Assembly: GCA_933228675.1 (NCBI GenBank)
Contig: OW121742.1
Location: 112,009,242-112,073,241 of the forward strand
Source: Stomorhina lunata
Lineage: Eukaryota; Arthropoda; Insecta; Diptera; Rhiniidae
Length of the DNA: 64,000 bases
Reading direction: 5' to 3'
The translations under genes were made by a program, and so were the position numbers. This document shows, one piece after another, positions 1-10,728 of this stretch. The notes beneath the pieces were generated by a model. That model searched no databases. It saw nothing but the letters and a program-made list of their open reading frames with translations, and had not been told where the DNA came from. The number at the start of each line of letters is the position of its first letter. The first letter of the stretch is position 1.

Positions 1-212
1 ATTCCTAGCATTCAATATCTTAGAGTTTTTATTTGAAAAATGTTGGTCATTACTGTTCTAAAAAAAATAAGTGCTTCATCAAAATCTTTATAAGATCTAT
101 TAGTCAAAATATATCATTACACGATCTTTTTCCATTCAGGATCTATTAAAAATATCTTCTTAGTATGTATTTAAGGTCTTACAGGCATTATTTGAAAAAT
201 TTTGGGCATCAC
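1..212. other. AT-rich intergenic DNA with a diverged direct-repeat partner
   Basis: No gene is seen. The segment around 120-152 (ACGATCTTTTTCC, then TTCAGGATCTATTAA) recurs in diverged form at about 1510-1543, on the other side of the candidate element at 213-1451. This suggests an old duplicated repeat into which something was inserted. Confidence 0.4.
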
Positions 213-459
213 CCCAGCAAAACTTTTCATTACCAAATAATGAGTTAAACAGCTAAACTATTGAACACGAACTACTTACTCATTCACTGTTTAAGTCATT
301 ACATTAACATGGGGATGTCATTGGAGGCAAGTACTTACCAATTGCAGAAAAGTAATGACTTAGGTAAGAAATTGGAAAACAACAACAAAAATTTTTTTGT
401 TGTTGTTTTATTGAAAATAATATATTTTTAAACGAAATACAAAATTTTTTTATGACCCC

Positions 460-520
460 CATTGGGGCTCGAACCCAGACTCCTACGACTGCTAGGCGAA
501 GACTCTTCCACTGAACTACT
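460..520 (-). other. tRNA-like sequence (degenerate, Thr-like; SINE head or tRNA pseudogene)
   Basis: On the minus strand there is an A-box-like TAGTTCAGTGG, a possible anticodon arm CCTA/TAGG around a 7-base loop GCAGTCG (which would read AGT), and a B box GGTTCGAGCCC. The acceptor stem does not pair and position 33 is C rather than T. It is therefore more likely a tRNA-derived repeat than a working tRNA gene. Confidence 0.4.
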
Positions 521-1294
521 TCATATGTAGAAAACTTAGCAGCTTATAATTAATATATACAATTTTTATTTTTAGATCCAAAATCATGTGACAATAACTT
601 TGATTTTCCCTGCTTTTTTTGCTTTGTTGTAATTTTTGAAAAAATATTTCTATACGATTTTTTGTAAATGTTTAATGCATTTAATAAACAATAAATAAGT
701 TTTTTTTAATTATTTTGAGACTTAAACAATTTAAATCTTCCTTTTTGTATAAGTTTTTATATAACATGGACTCTTACTTACTTAAGTGGCCTATAGTTAC
801 AACCTGTTAAGGTCAAAGTCCGAGTATATTTTAGAATTCCATGGACTTCGATCTAAGCTTCGAAAAATTTTCCATCGAAGTTTCGGACGTCCTCTTCTAA
901 CATTAGGTGGTGGGACATTTTTATTCTTATTTTATCCCCTTCAATAGTAATTGTTTTTTCCATGAGAGGTCGTCGTCCTAACACATTTTTATCGATCTTA
1001 TGGAACAACTCTCGGTATATGTTAGCTCAGTACATTAAGGGGTGTTAAACTAGTTCAACTGTCCACAGTTGAGATTTAGGATGACACAGATAAGTTGAGC
1101 TTACCAAGTTAAGACCAATCAGAACCGTGTTTGGCTTCCAACATCCCTACATAATCAAAATTGACTGATGGTGGTATTTTATTATTACCGTGAGTTAGTT
1201 TTTCAAAATTTTTTTTACAGAAGGTAATATTAAAGTTCTTAAAATTTAAAAATCATTTAAAAAGACTCTTTTAATAAAAAAAAAATTGTTGGTC

Positions 1295-1350
1295 TTGGTG
1301 GGATTCGAACCGGGGCCATTCAGTTTAAATTACCAACTTAATTACAAATA
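1295..1350 (-). other. tRNA-like sequence with intact B box
   Basis: The minus strand carries GGTTCGAATCC, a perfect match to the RNA polymerase III B box. Upstream is a degraded A-box-like TTAAGTTGGTAATTT. No cloverleaf can be closed. It is probably the head of a tRNA-derived SINE or a decayed tRNA. Confidence 0.35.
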
Positions 1351-1451
1351 AGAACTTCTGTAATAACTTATTAGTTATTCGGTGGGTATGTTGTAGTCAT
1401 TACAAGGCAACCAGTTATCAGAGTACTTGCCATTACCATAGTTTTGCTGGG

Positions 1452-2562
1452 ACTGTTTTGAAATAAATAATTGCCTTTATTAGATGTGCAAGACAACCTA
1501 TATCGTTGCACGATCTTTTTTCCTTTCAGGATCTATTAAGAATATATTTTTAGCCTTCAAAGTTATAATTTCTCTGAACATTTATTTATGTCGCCATCAT
1601 TATCTTGATCTTATGGGACTACGCTTGCCCATCACTGTTCCAACCAAATAATTAATCAATCAATCTCGTTACAAGATTTGCTCCAAAGCTATTTTTTTCA
1701 TTTTTAAAATTTTACAAAGACCCAAGTTTAGATACAGAAAATAATGACATATTATGAATCTTTCTTGAGTATCTGAACTTGTGACCTCGTTTTTGGTGTG
1801 AAACCCTTAGTTATAACCTTTTAGCCTTCAAAATTTTTATATTTATTTTTAAGTACATACTCGTATTAGAATTTTCTTATGTTTTCCATTAACTCTAAGA
1901 GTTAGAACCTAAATAAGTTTAGATGACTTCCAAAGAACTAAAAAGACTCCAAATGTTTTAAAATTATTATTAGCTTTAAGTTTTAAAGAATAAGTAAAAA
2001 TATTTAAATTTAGAGTATTTTTTTAATTATATTTTTTCAGTTTTATAATTTTTAATAAAATAATTTGTTACTAAATCAAATGAAATCTGGTGCCAAAAAA
2101 AAACAAGTATTTTATATAAAGAAAAGTTAAATTAAATTTATTTTTTTTTAAATTAAACTATATTTTGACATTAGAAAATATAAGAGTTTTATTTAAAGTA
2201 AAACAATTTTTCGAAATTTATAAAAAAAACAAAGGCAGTTTCGGAACACTGTGTGATTTAAAATGTTTTCAGGAGAGGCTTTGGTAAGTACTTAGAACGA
2301 TCAACTGAATGAAATTTTTGATCTTATTCCAAGTGTAATAGTAAGTACCTGGTTGACCGAGCCTTGCTCGGAGCTTTATGATAAGCATTTTGAGGCAAAT
2401 TTTAAAGTTTTTATATATTTTATATTATAAAGTGCTAAAATAAATTTAGAGGAAAGACATTGTACAAATATTCAGTTAATTTTGAATTATTTTATTTATT
2501 TTGTCCGACCAAAACATAGTTTGTATAGTTTACAGTTTAACTCATTTTAATAATTTTCGAAA
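1452..2562. other. AT-rich intergenic DNA, nothing recognised
   Basis: There are long A and T runs, no convincing ORF, RNA gene or tandem array. Confidence 0.5.
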
Positions 2563-3310
2563 TTATTCATACCAACAGAAACATCCGTCGACTCATGCGC
2601 AACAACTTTGCTAAAGATTATAGTCTGATCAAATGCACAGTTTATGATTTATTTCATTTTAGTAGTTTTCAGTGGTGCCACCTGAAGTTGTTTATACCAT
2701 ATAAGAAACCTTTGTCTGCATATTCGTAACAACTTTGCTTATGATTATAACATGATCAAATGCACAGTTTACGATTTAATTCCTTTTGAGTAATTTTCTG
2801 TGGCGCCACCTGTCGGACTTTGCTCATTCCAATTCATAAACCTTCTTCGGCTTATCCGTAACAACTTTGCTGAAGATTATAGCATGATTAAATGTACAGC
2901 TTACGATTAAATTGACTTTGAGTAAATTTCAGTAGCGCCACCTGTCGGAAATTATTCATACTAACTAAAAAGCCTTCGCCGGCTCATGCGCTACAACTTT
3001 GCTAAAGATTGCAGCATGATTAAATGTACAGATTACTATTAAATTGACTTTGATTAAGTTTCTGTAGCGCCACCTGTCGGAAATTATTCATACCAACTAA
3101 AAAGCCTTCGTCGGCTCATGCGCTACAACTTTGCTAAAGATCATAGCATGATCAAATGTACAGTTTACGATTTAATTAATTTTTAGTAATTTTCAGTGGC
3201 GCCATCTATCGGAAATTAGTTTTATCAACTTTAAAACCTTCGCCGGCTTATCCGCAACATCTTCGCTAAAGAGCATAACATGATCAAATTCACAGTTTAC
3301 TATTCTATAA
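2563..3310. repeat. Diverged tandem repeat, about 130 bp x6
   Basis: Six copies are anchored by ACAACTTTGCTAAAGATTA-like words near 2603, 2730, 2858, 2993, 3125 and 3258. Each is followed by a CATGATCAAATG-like word, then GTGGCGCCACCTGTCGG. The last word contains the palindrome GGTGGCGCCACC. Copies differ by scattered substitutions, so the array is old. Repeats of this style are often internal parts of insect transposons, but no coding portion is present. Confidence 0.75.
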
Positions 3311-3354
3311 AGAACATACATACAGACAAACATTGATATGTTTAAAATAATACT

Positions 3355-3925
3355 AATTTTTCCCCCTTTTTATTCCCTAATTTCTAAAAGTTCCATATGC
3401 ATATTTGGTACTTTTTTGGTGCCAATTGAATTTGGTACATTTTATTAAAACGCAGTTAGCATAATGTTTCTATTCATATTACTTTTGAGATGTTAAGTTA
3501 TCATTTTATCCCTTTTTTACCCATTTTGGCTCCAAAATCAAAAAAGTACCAAATACGTGTTTCATGTTTCTTTTACATCTATTGATTGCAGTACAAAGTT
3601 TCTTTCTATATTCTTTAGTTTAAAATATAAGAGTGGGTTAAAAAGGTACCAAAAAAACTATTTTCACCCTTTTTTACCCCCTATCGGACATAGTTTCAAA
3701 AAAGTACCAAACACCTGTCCGCTTATTTTCATAGCTGTTTAAAACGTAATTAATTTTGTAATTTAATTTTGTTTCTAAACCTATTACTTTAGGAGATATA
3801 GCGTTTTCTATTTTTTCCCCTCTTAGAGACAAAAGTTCCAAAAGTCCCTTCTTCTTCGACCTATACATCAAAATTTTGTCCAAATTTTATCAAAATCGAG
3901 AGCCGTTTTCGAGATAGCCATTCTA
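3355..3925. repeat. Degenerate tandem repeat, about 150 bp x4
   Basis: Four copies begin near 3360, 3508, 3660 and 3806, each with a CCCTTTTTTACCC-like tract and an AAAAAAGTACCAAA or AAAAGTTCCAAA word. The region ends in ATCAAAATCGAGAGCCGTTT and then a TA microsatellite, which looks like the tail of an interspersed element. Small ORFs here (for example 3557-3742) are chance readings of the repeat. Confidence 0.55.
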
Positions 3926-3947
3926 TATATATATATATATATATATA
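3926..3947. repeat. (TA)n microsatellite, left of mariner
   Basis: A short TA run adjoins the left end of the mariner. Together with 5182-5261 it was one TA tract before insertion, because mariners duplicate TA on insertion. Confidence 0.8.
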
Positions 3948-5177
3948 TCGGGTGTTTTTTATTGAGGTATAGAACTTTAAGTTGGCATCACTTTTTTAAC
4001 TGGCGGCCATTTTGTCAGCTGTCAAGTGATTAATATTTAGTTTGGTTTGCCATTTCATCATGAACAGGTTGACAAAAGAACAACGCGAAAATAATGGTTC
4101 AGTTCGCGAAGTTTACCGCAAGCTCCGTCCATCTTATGGTCGACATAATCCATCAGAGCAATTAATTCGGTTAACCATGGATCGTTTTCGCACTACGTTT
4201 ACTCTATGTGATAATACGCATCCGCAGCGACGTCGAACAGTGCGCACCGAAGAAACAATTGCCGCTATAGAGCAAAGTGTTGAAGAGGACCCGAATGAAT
4301 CGATTCGCCACCGTGCACAGCAATTGGAGCTTTGTCCATCAACAAGATCCAGCTTGTGCAAGAATTAAAGCCGCGAGACCATGCAATGCGTCGTGATTTT
4401 GGTGTATGGGCCGAAAATGAGATTGATCTCGATGCTGATTTTCATCGCAAAATTTTGTTCAGTAATGAGGCTCATTTTTGGTTGAATGGCTATGTCAACA
4501 AGCAAAATTGCCGCATTTGGAGTGAAGAGAATCCACATGAGACCCTTGAGACGCCATTACATCCACAAAAACTGACTGTTTGGTATGCTCTATGGGCTGG
4601 TGGAGTCATTGGGCCATACTTCTTCCGAAATAATGCTGGAGAGTCAGTTACCATAAATGGAGACCGGTATAGAGCCATGATAAACGACTATTTTGTTCCC
4701 CAATTGGATGGCATGAATGTGGATGAGTTGTGGTTCCAACAAGACGGCGCTACATGCCACACAGCACACGTCACAATTGATTTATTGAAGGAAACATTCG
4801 ATGAGCGCATAATTTCGCGGAATGGACCTGTCAATTGGCCACCAAGATCGTGCGATTTGACACCACTGGATTATTTTCTTTGGGGATATGTAAAGTCGCT
4901 CGTCTACGCCAACAAACCAGAAACGTTAGGGGACTTGGAAGCCAACATTCGTGGCGTTATTGCCAACATACGGCCCCATATGCTCGAAAAAGTAGTTAAA
5001 AATTGGACCTGTAGAATTGGCTTTATTCGAGCCAGCCGCGGCGGCCACATGCCCGAAATCATATTTAAACATTAATGGCATAAAATTATCCTTCCAATAA
5101 AGCCAAATTGATGGACATTAAAACGATTTTCTTGTGTTTTATTTCAATTTGAAGTTCTATACCTCTAAAAAAAACAC

Positions 5178-5181
<4 letters not shown>
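3948..5181 (+). mobile_element. rosa-type (DD41D) mariner transposon, inactive copy
   Basis: The terminal inverted repeats are clear. The left end begins TCGGGTGTTTTTT and the inverted right end begins TTGGGTGTTTTTTTT. Both continue with AGGTATAGAACTT, and the repeat extends to roughly 37 bp. The element is 1234 bp, typical of mariners, and is flanked by TA on both sides within a TA microsatellite. The transposase is broken, so this copy could move only with help from another element, if at all. Confidence 0.93.
4060..5075 (+). pseudogene. mariner transposase pseudogene (DD41D, rosa-like)
   Basis: The product would be the DDE/D transposase that cuts and reinserts the element. The ATG at 4060 (MNRLTKEQ) opens an N-terminal DNA-binding part that runs to a stop at 4366-4368. 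The catalytic part continues in another frame to the stop at 5073-5075, with no ATG of its own at the junction. The break near 4332-4345 fits an internal deletion of roughly 15 codons. The second catalytic Asp is in QQDGATCHT (4743-4745) and the third in LTPLD (4869-4871), with 41 residues between them, which is the DD41D signature of the rosa group first described in tephritid flies. The first catalytic Asp is replaced by Asn in FSNEAHFW (4464-4466). The copy is thus dead three ways: deletion, frameshift and a lost catalytic residue. The tail ending HMPEIIFKH is typical of the group. Confidence 0.92.

Positions 5182-5261
<80 letters not shown>
5182..5261. repeat. (TA)n microsatellite, right of mariner
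   Basis: About 80 bp of uninterrupted TA. A minus-strand Tyr-Ile repeat ORF across it is an artefact of the dinucleotide. Confidence 0.95.
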
Positions 5262-5265
<4 letters not shown>

Positions 5266-6751
5266 CATACAATTATTGCTCTTTTAAGAATAATAAGATA
5301 CGAAGGGTACTATTTATATATAGAGAATTGGTAAGGATTATGTAGATAGCTAAAACCTGGTGCCACTACCTAAAGTAATACTAATACTAAGACTAATTGC
5401 AATGCAATTCAGCTGGACTATTCTACGTTAGTCATTGTGTGAGTTTCGCAAATTCTCTTAAGATGTGCCGCCCCGCTACTAGTGTTTAACCAACTTGATT
5501 GAAGCGAGTGTCTGACCGTGCAATAAAAGTTGTAATATATTTTTTTTTTTTGATATGTATATTAAATTTATTGATCTTACAAAATTATATCCATTAAATT
5601 TTTAGGCCTTCCTATTTAGTAGCCTATATAGTTTGGCCATAACTAATGTTTGTATGCAAATTGTTGCAACATGGCGGTAATATATATGTTGCATGTTGCA
5701 TTCCAATTTACGAGTTCAGCCTTTTTGTAATTTTTCCAAAACATTAGTAGATACTGTAACACTATATACTTTATTGACTTTATTTATTTCTTTTTAATAA
5801 TGTAAAGTGTTTTAAAGTTCCTTACAGCTTTTTAGACACTTTGAAAGCATAAGGCAAGAAAGAGTCTGAGTAAGGAAAAAAATTGGTCATACAAAATACT
5901 TAAAGCATTCCCGAAGGGAGGAATCTTTTTAAATCTAATATTTTACTTGCTTAGGATGAAAAATTTTTGGGACTTTTTGTTGTAAGGCCTTAAAATCTTA
6001 TAGCTATTAAGTACCAAACATTTAAGTACTTTAAACGAAACACAATATAGTTGTTACTCAACAAACTAACAGAATTATACAAATACGAGGAATTTAACAA
6101 TATTTTTACCTCTTGCTTAAAAAGTACCGTAATAAATAGTACCAAATGTGTAAAATATAAGAAAGCTTTTATAAAAACTGTAACATTTATAAGGAAACCC
6201 GAGAAGATTCAAGGTAGAATAGTACTAAAAAATACTATTTAAAGCCTATAGAACCTTATTATCAAGAATGATTAACACAACTGCATTGCATGAACACCCC
6301 TAGTGTATGTAAGAGTCTAACCCGAATCATTTCTCTAATAAATATGTAAGAATATGCGACTATGCCCATAACAATAATTTTCAATAAAATAAAAATTTTT
6401 TGGCAAAAAATCTAAGTTCGTTACATTATTTTATTTCGTTTTGTTTCAACTTAAAAAAAAACAGACAAATCTAAAAAGTCCTTTGAACTTTATACAAAAA
6501 AAACAAATAATGGTCGTAAACTTCATACTTTCCTCATCAATTTTATTACGTATGTAAAATTGTAAATTCATTGTCATTTTACCTATAAAAACCGGAAACA
6601 TCATGTGAGACTAAATTTTGGTAATGACGAGAAAAGATATTACATGCAAATGAAACATCCGGTAAAACCTTTTTGATATTAATATTTTAGTGAATTTCTA
6701 AAACAAGCTTAAATTTAAAATTATAAAAATATAAAAATATTATTAAAAAAT
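5262..6751. other. AT-rich intergenic DNA, no gene recognised
   Basis: A less AT-rich patch lies at about 5330-5530, with no coding signature. The 63-codon reading frame at 6051-6242 is lysine-rich and AT-driven and gives no family resemblance. The segment ends in A/T runs directly before the 11-bp satellite. Confidence 0.5.
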
Positions 6752-8693
6752 ATGACTAGACTATGACTAGACTATGACTAGACTATGACTAGACTATGAC
6801 TAGACTATGACTAGACTATGACTAGACTATGACTAGACTATGACTAGACTATGACTAGACTATGACTAGACTATGACTAGACTATGACTAGACTATGACT
6901 AGACTATGACTAGACTATGACTAGACTATGACTAGACTATGACTAGACTATGACTAGACTATGACTAGACTATGACTAGACTATGACTAGACTATGACTA
7001 GACTATGACTAGACTATGACTAGACTATGACTAGACTATGACTAGACTATGACTAGACTATGACTAGACTATGACTAGACTATGACTAGACTATGACTAG
7101 ACTATGACTAGACTATGACTAGACTATGACTAGACTATGACTAGACTATGACTAGACTATGACTAGACTATGACTAGACTATGACTAGACTATGACTAGA
7201 CTATGACTAGACTATGACTAGACTATGACTAGACTATGACTAGACTATGACTAGACTATGACTAGACTATGACTAGACTATGACTAGACTATGACTAGAC
7301 TATGACTAGACTATGACTAGACTATGACTAGACTATGACTAGACTATGACTAGACTATGACTAGACTATGACTAGACTATGACTAGACTATGACTAGACT
7401 ATGACTAGACTATGACTAGACTATGACTAGACTATGACTAGACTATGACTAGACTATGACTAGACTATGACTAGACTATGACTAGACTATGACTAGACTA
7501 TGACTAGACTATGACTAGACTATGACTAGACTATGACTAGACTATGACTAGACTATGACTAGACTATGACTAGACTATGACTAGACTATGACTAGACTAT
7601 GACTAGACTATGACTAGACTATGACTAGACTATGACTAGACTATGACTAGACTATGACTAGACTATGACTAGACTATGACTAGACTATGACTAGACTATG
7701 ACTAGACTATGACTAGACTATGACTAGACTATGACTAGACTATGACTAGACTATGACTAGACTATGACTAGACTATGACTAGACTATGACTAGACTATGA
7801 CTAGACTATGACTAGACTATGACTAGACTATGACTAGACTATGACTAGACTATGACTAGACTATGACTAGACTATGACTAGACTATGACTAGACTATGAC
7901 TAGACTATGACTAGACTATGACTAGACTATGACTAGACTATGACTAGACTATGACTAGACTATGACTAGACTATGACTAGACTATGACTAGACTATGACT
8001 AGACTATGACTAGACTATGACTAGACTATGACTAGACTATGACTAGACTATGACTAGACTATGACTAGACTATGACTAGACTATGACTAGACTATGACTA
8101 GACTATGACTAGACTATGACTAGACTATGACTAGACTATGACTAGACTATGACTAGACTATGACTAGACTATGACTAGACTATGACTAGACTATGACTAG
8201 ACTATGACTAGACTATGACTAGACTATGACTAGACTATGACTAGACTATGACTAGACTATGACTAGACTATGACTAGACTATGACTAGACTATGACTAGA
8301 CTATGACTAGACTATGACTAGACTATGACTAGACTATGACTAGACTATGACTAGACTATGACTAGACTATGACTAGACTATGACTAGACTATGACTAGAC
8401 TATGACTAGACTATGACTAGACTATGACTAGACTATGACTAGACTATGACTAGACTATGACTAGACTATGACTAGACTATGACTAGACTATGACTAGACT
8501 ATGACTAGACTATGACTAGACTATGACTAGACTATGACTAGACTATGACTAGACTATGACTAGACTATGACTAGACTATGACTAGACTATGACTAGACTA
8601 TGACTAGACTATGACTAGACTATGACTAGACTATGACTAGACTATGACTAGACTATGACTAGACTATGACTAGACTATGACTAGACTATGACT
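6752..8693. repeat. Satellite C, 11-bp tandem repeat, left block
   Basis: The unit is ATGACTAGACT, repeated about 176 times. I saw no variant unit in this block. The array stops mid-unit after ATGACT, where the LINE begins, and resumes in the same phase after the LINE poly(A). Such homogeneity suggests recent expansion or ongoing homogenisation. An assembly effect cannot be excluded. Confidence 0.97.
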
Positions 8694-9436
8694 TGGGATA
8701 TGGGACTTTCTTTAGAGGGGCACATGGTGCGGAAAGTTTCTGATTGTCACTCACTTGGGAGCGTCCAGAAACAATTCCTCTACAAGACTGTCCAAGCAGC
8801 TCACTACTTCCGATCCTAGATCAAGTATGTCCCGGGCAATGGCTTCATCGGTCCCCTCCGATAGCTAGCTAGAGTGAGAAGGCAAACAGTTGGTGCAACC
8901 TGAATGGCTTTTAATAGCGTCTCAGGCAACTAGGCAATTAGACATAATTTGCTGAAGCACGACTGAAAATCTCGCCGAAAGGCATTAAGACCAAGACCAG
9001 CACGGTCTTAATTATGGTATTTCTGGAAACTAGATATGATTTAGAATGAACCCTGGGCTGACGTTTGTAGTATTCTGGAACCTGAATATGTAGAAGTGAA
9101 ATTCTACAGAAATGGCTTTCAGGCTAATGCTACACACGCCTCCGTCCCATTAAAACTTGGCAAATCTTAGAGCACGTTCAAAAATTGTCACCATTTAGTT
9201 GGCGGTGTAGGTTCGGATGACTCTTCCCGATTAGCACGGATCTGGCTCTGACATAGCGCCCCATGAAGGCAATATGCCAACCCTAGCATGGCCTCCCTGC
9301 ATGCATAGATAACCATGGGATATAGACATAAATATACCATGGCCTCTCTGCATGTATAGATAACCATGGGATTTATACGTAACTATACAACAATTCGAGA
9401 TAGCGACTCTAAGTTGGGACCCACTTATATAGAAAC
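8694..9436 (+). promoter_or_regulatory. LINE 5' leader (presumed internal promoter region) with 51-bp duplication
   Basis: The non-coding leader lies between the satellite junction and the ORF1 ATG at 9437. It is clearly less AT-rich than the surroundings. A 51-bp tandem duplication lies at 9287-9337 and 9338-9388 (each starts CATGGCCT and contains GATAACCATGGGAT), differing at a handful of positions. Full-length LINEs carry their promoter in this region, but no specific promoter element is identified here. Confidence 0.6.
9287..9388 (+). repeat. 51-bp x2 tandem duplication in LINE 5' UTR
   Basis: The two copies share CATGGCCTCYCTGCATG and ATAGATAACCATGGGAT. They could be promoter repeats, as seen in the 5' UTRs of some LINE families. 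That role is inference. Confidence 0.85.
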
Positions 9437-10728
9437 ATGAGCACTACACAAACACATAAACAGAATAACGAAGTAGAGACGGAATCTCCGATTAGCGCCT
9501 TAAACCCATTTAAGAAAAGCGGCGTAACGGCAAGAACACCAGAGGAGAAAAAGGATGAAATTAGCGAGAGGCCGACGGCAGTAAATTCATCCGCTGCCAT
9601 GAATAGACTCGGTGATCTCATTTCAACCCTAATGAGTTTTGTCAAAACCAAAAATAATGTTCACCACACTATTAAGGAGCAGGTTCGTGCAATAAAGGTA
9701 ACCTACAATACCGCAATGGAGGAACTTCAAACTATGGTTGATAACCCAAAAAAAGTTGACAAGGAGGCACAAACATCGCCGGCTATTCAAAAAAAGCCAG
9801 AGGAGATAATGAAAAGATCGAGAGAACATCGAGAGAACAGAGTGAAGAGTCACCAACAAAGGTACCTCAAAAAAAAATGAGGAAACAATCACAACATGCA
9901 AGGGAAGAGGAAACCCCTTCAACCTCCTCTCGTGCAAGGGAAAATTCCGCCCCATCAACGGAATGGAAAACCGTAACGCGAAAAAAAAGTAGTAGAGAAA
10001 AGAAAGCTCGGCCAAACGCGATGATAATTTCTGCAAAAGGCGAAAGCACATATGCGGATATTCTGCGTAAGATAAAGGCAGACCCAAACCTACATGAGTT
10101 TGGAAAAAGTGTTAAGACAGTCCGCAGAACGCAAAAAGGTGAACTATTGCTGGAAATAAACAGTATAAATAAGGAGGAAGTGAACAATTTCAACGAACTC
10201 GTTGGAAAATCACTACAGGGATCAGCCGAAATAAAAAGCAAGATAAGCGAGACCCTAATAGAATGTAAAGACCTCGATGAGATAACAACAGTAACAGATA
10301 TCTGCACTGCTTTGGAGGAACAACTGGGAATCTCAGGCCTTGGCGCTAATGTTGTTAAAAATTTACGCAAAGCATATGGTGGTACGCAAATAGCAAAAAT
10401 TTGTTTACCAAACACAGTTGCACAAAAAGCCTTGAAAATAGGTAAGCTCAAAATTGGTTGGTCAATTTGTAGAGTGCGTAAGTGCATTACACTTAAACGA
10501 TGTTTTAGATGTCTCGAGTTTGGACATATATCTAGTACTTGCAAAAGTAGCTTTGATCGTTCAAATCTGTGCAGAAAATGTGGCGAGCCTAATCACATAG
10601 CAAAAAACTGTATCCTGGAACCAAGATGCATGTTCTGTGTGGCCAACAAAGAGCCAGAAATTAAACACACTGCTGGCAGTAGCAAATGCCCAGTATTCAA
10701 AAAGGCGCTCAGTTTACGTAATAAATGA
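9437..10728 (+). pseudogene. LINE ORF1, gag-like RNA-binding protein, frameshifted
   Basis: ORF1 proteins of R1-clade LINEs bind the element RNA and form the ribonucleoprotein. The ATG at 9437 starts a charged N-terminal part that ends at a stop at 9878-9880. The rest is open in another frame to 10728. The lesion is visible: an 11-bp word TCGAGAGAACA is duplicated in tandem at 9818-9828 and 9829-9839, and reading with a single copy joins the two frames. The C-terminal part carries three zinc knuckles: CX2CX4HX4C at 10501-10542, CX2CX4HX4C at 10570-10611, and a CX2CX9HX6C type starting at 10627. This arrangement is standard for R1-like gag. The stop codon overlaps the ORF2 start in an ATGA arrangement at 10725-10728, suggesting coupled translation as in SART1-type elements. 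The frameshift could conceivably be programmed, but the tandem duplication makes mutation the better explanation. Confidence 0.93.

Larger units (their letters stand above)
213..1451. mobile_element. Candidate non-autonomous element with 11-12 bp terminal inverted repeats
   Basis: CCCAGCAAAACT starts at 213, and its inverse ends with GTTTTGCTGGG at 1441-1451. The inside holds no ORF of note but has two tRNA-like pieces on the minus strand. A sequence resembling the joined flanks (GGTCATTACTGTTCT) lies at about 46-60 and could be a related unoccupied copy. No clear target duplication is visible beyond a possible 2-bp AC. It may be a MITE or a chance pairing of short inverted words. A degenerate minus-strand LINE remnant around 775-1030 is possible but not shown. 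Confidence 0.3.

Noticed and set aside
775..1030. Possible antisense remnant of a LINE or SINE (CTTACTTAAGTGGCCTATAG and TTAGGTGGTGGGACATTTTT)
   Set aside because: Resembles dispersed dipteran repeats, but no reading frame or boundaries can be shown by eye.
5086..5268. Minus-strand ORF of Tyr-Ile repeats
   Set aside because: Translation of the (TA)n microsatellite.
9629..10544. Long minus-strand ORFs opposite LINE ORF1
   Set aside because: Shadows of the coding strand; the plus strand has the zinc knuckles and family motifs.
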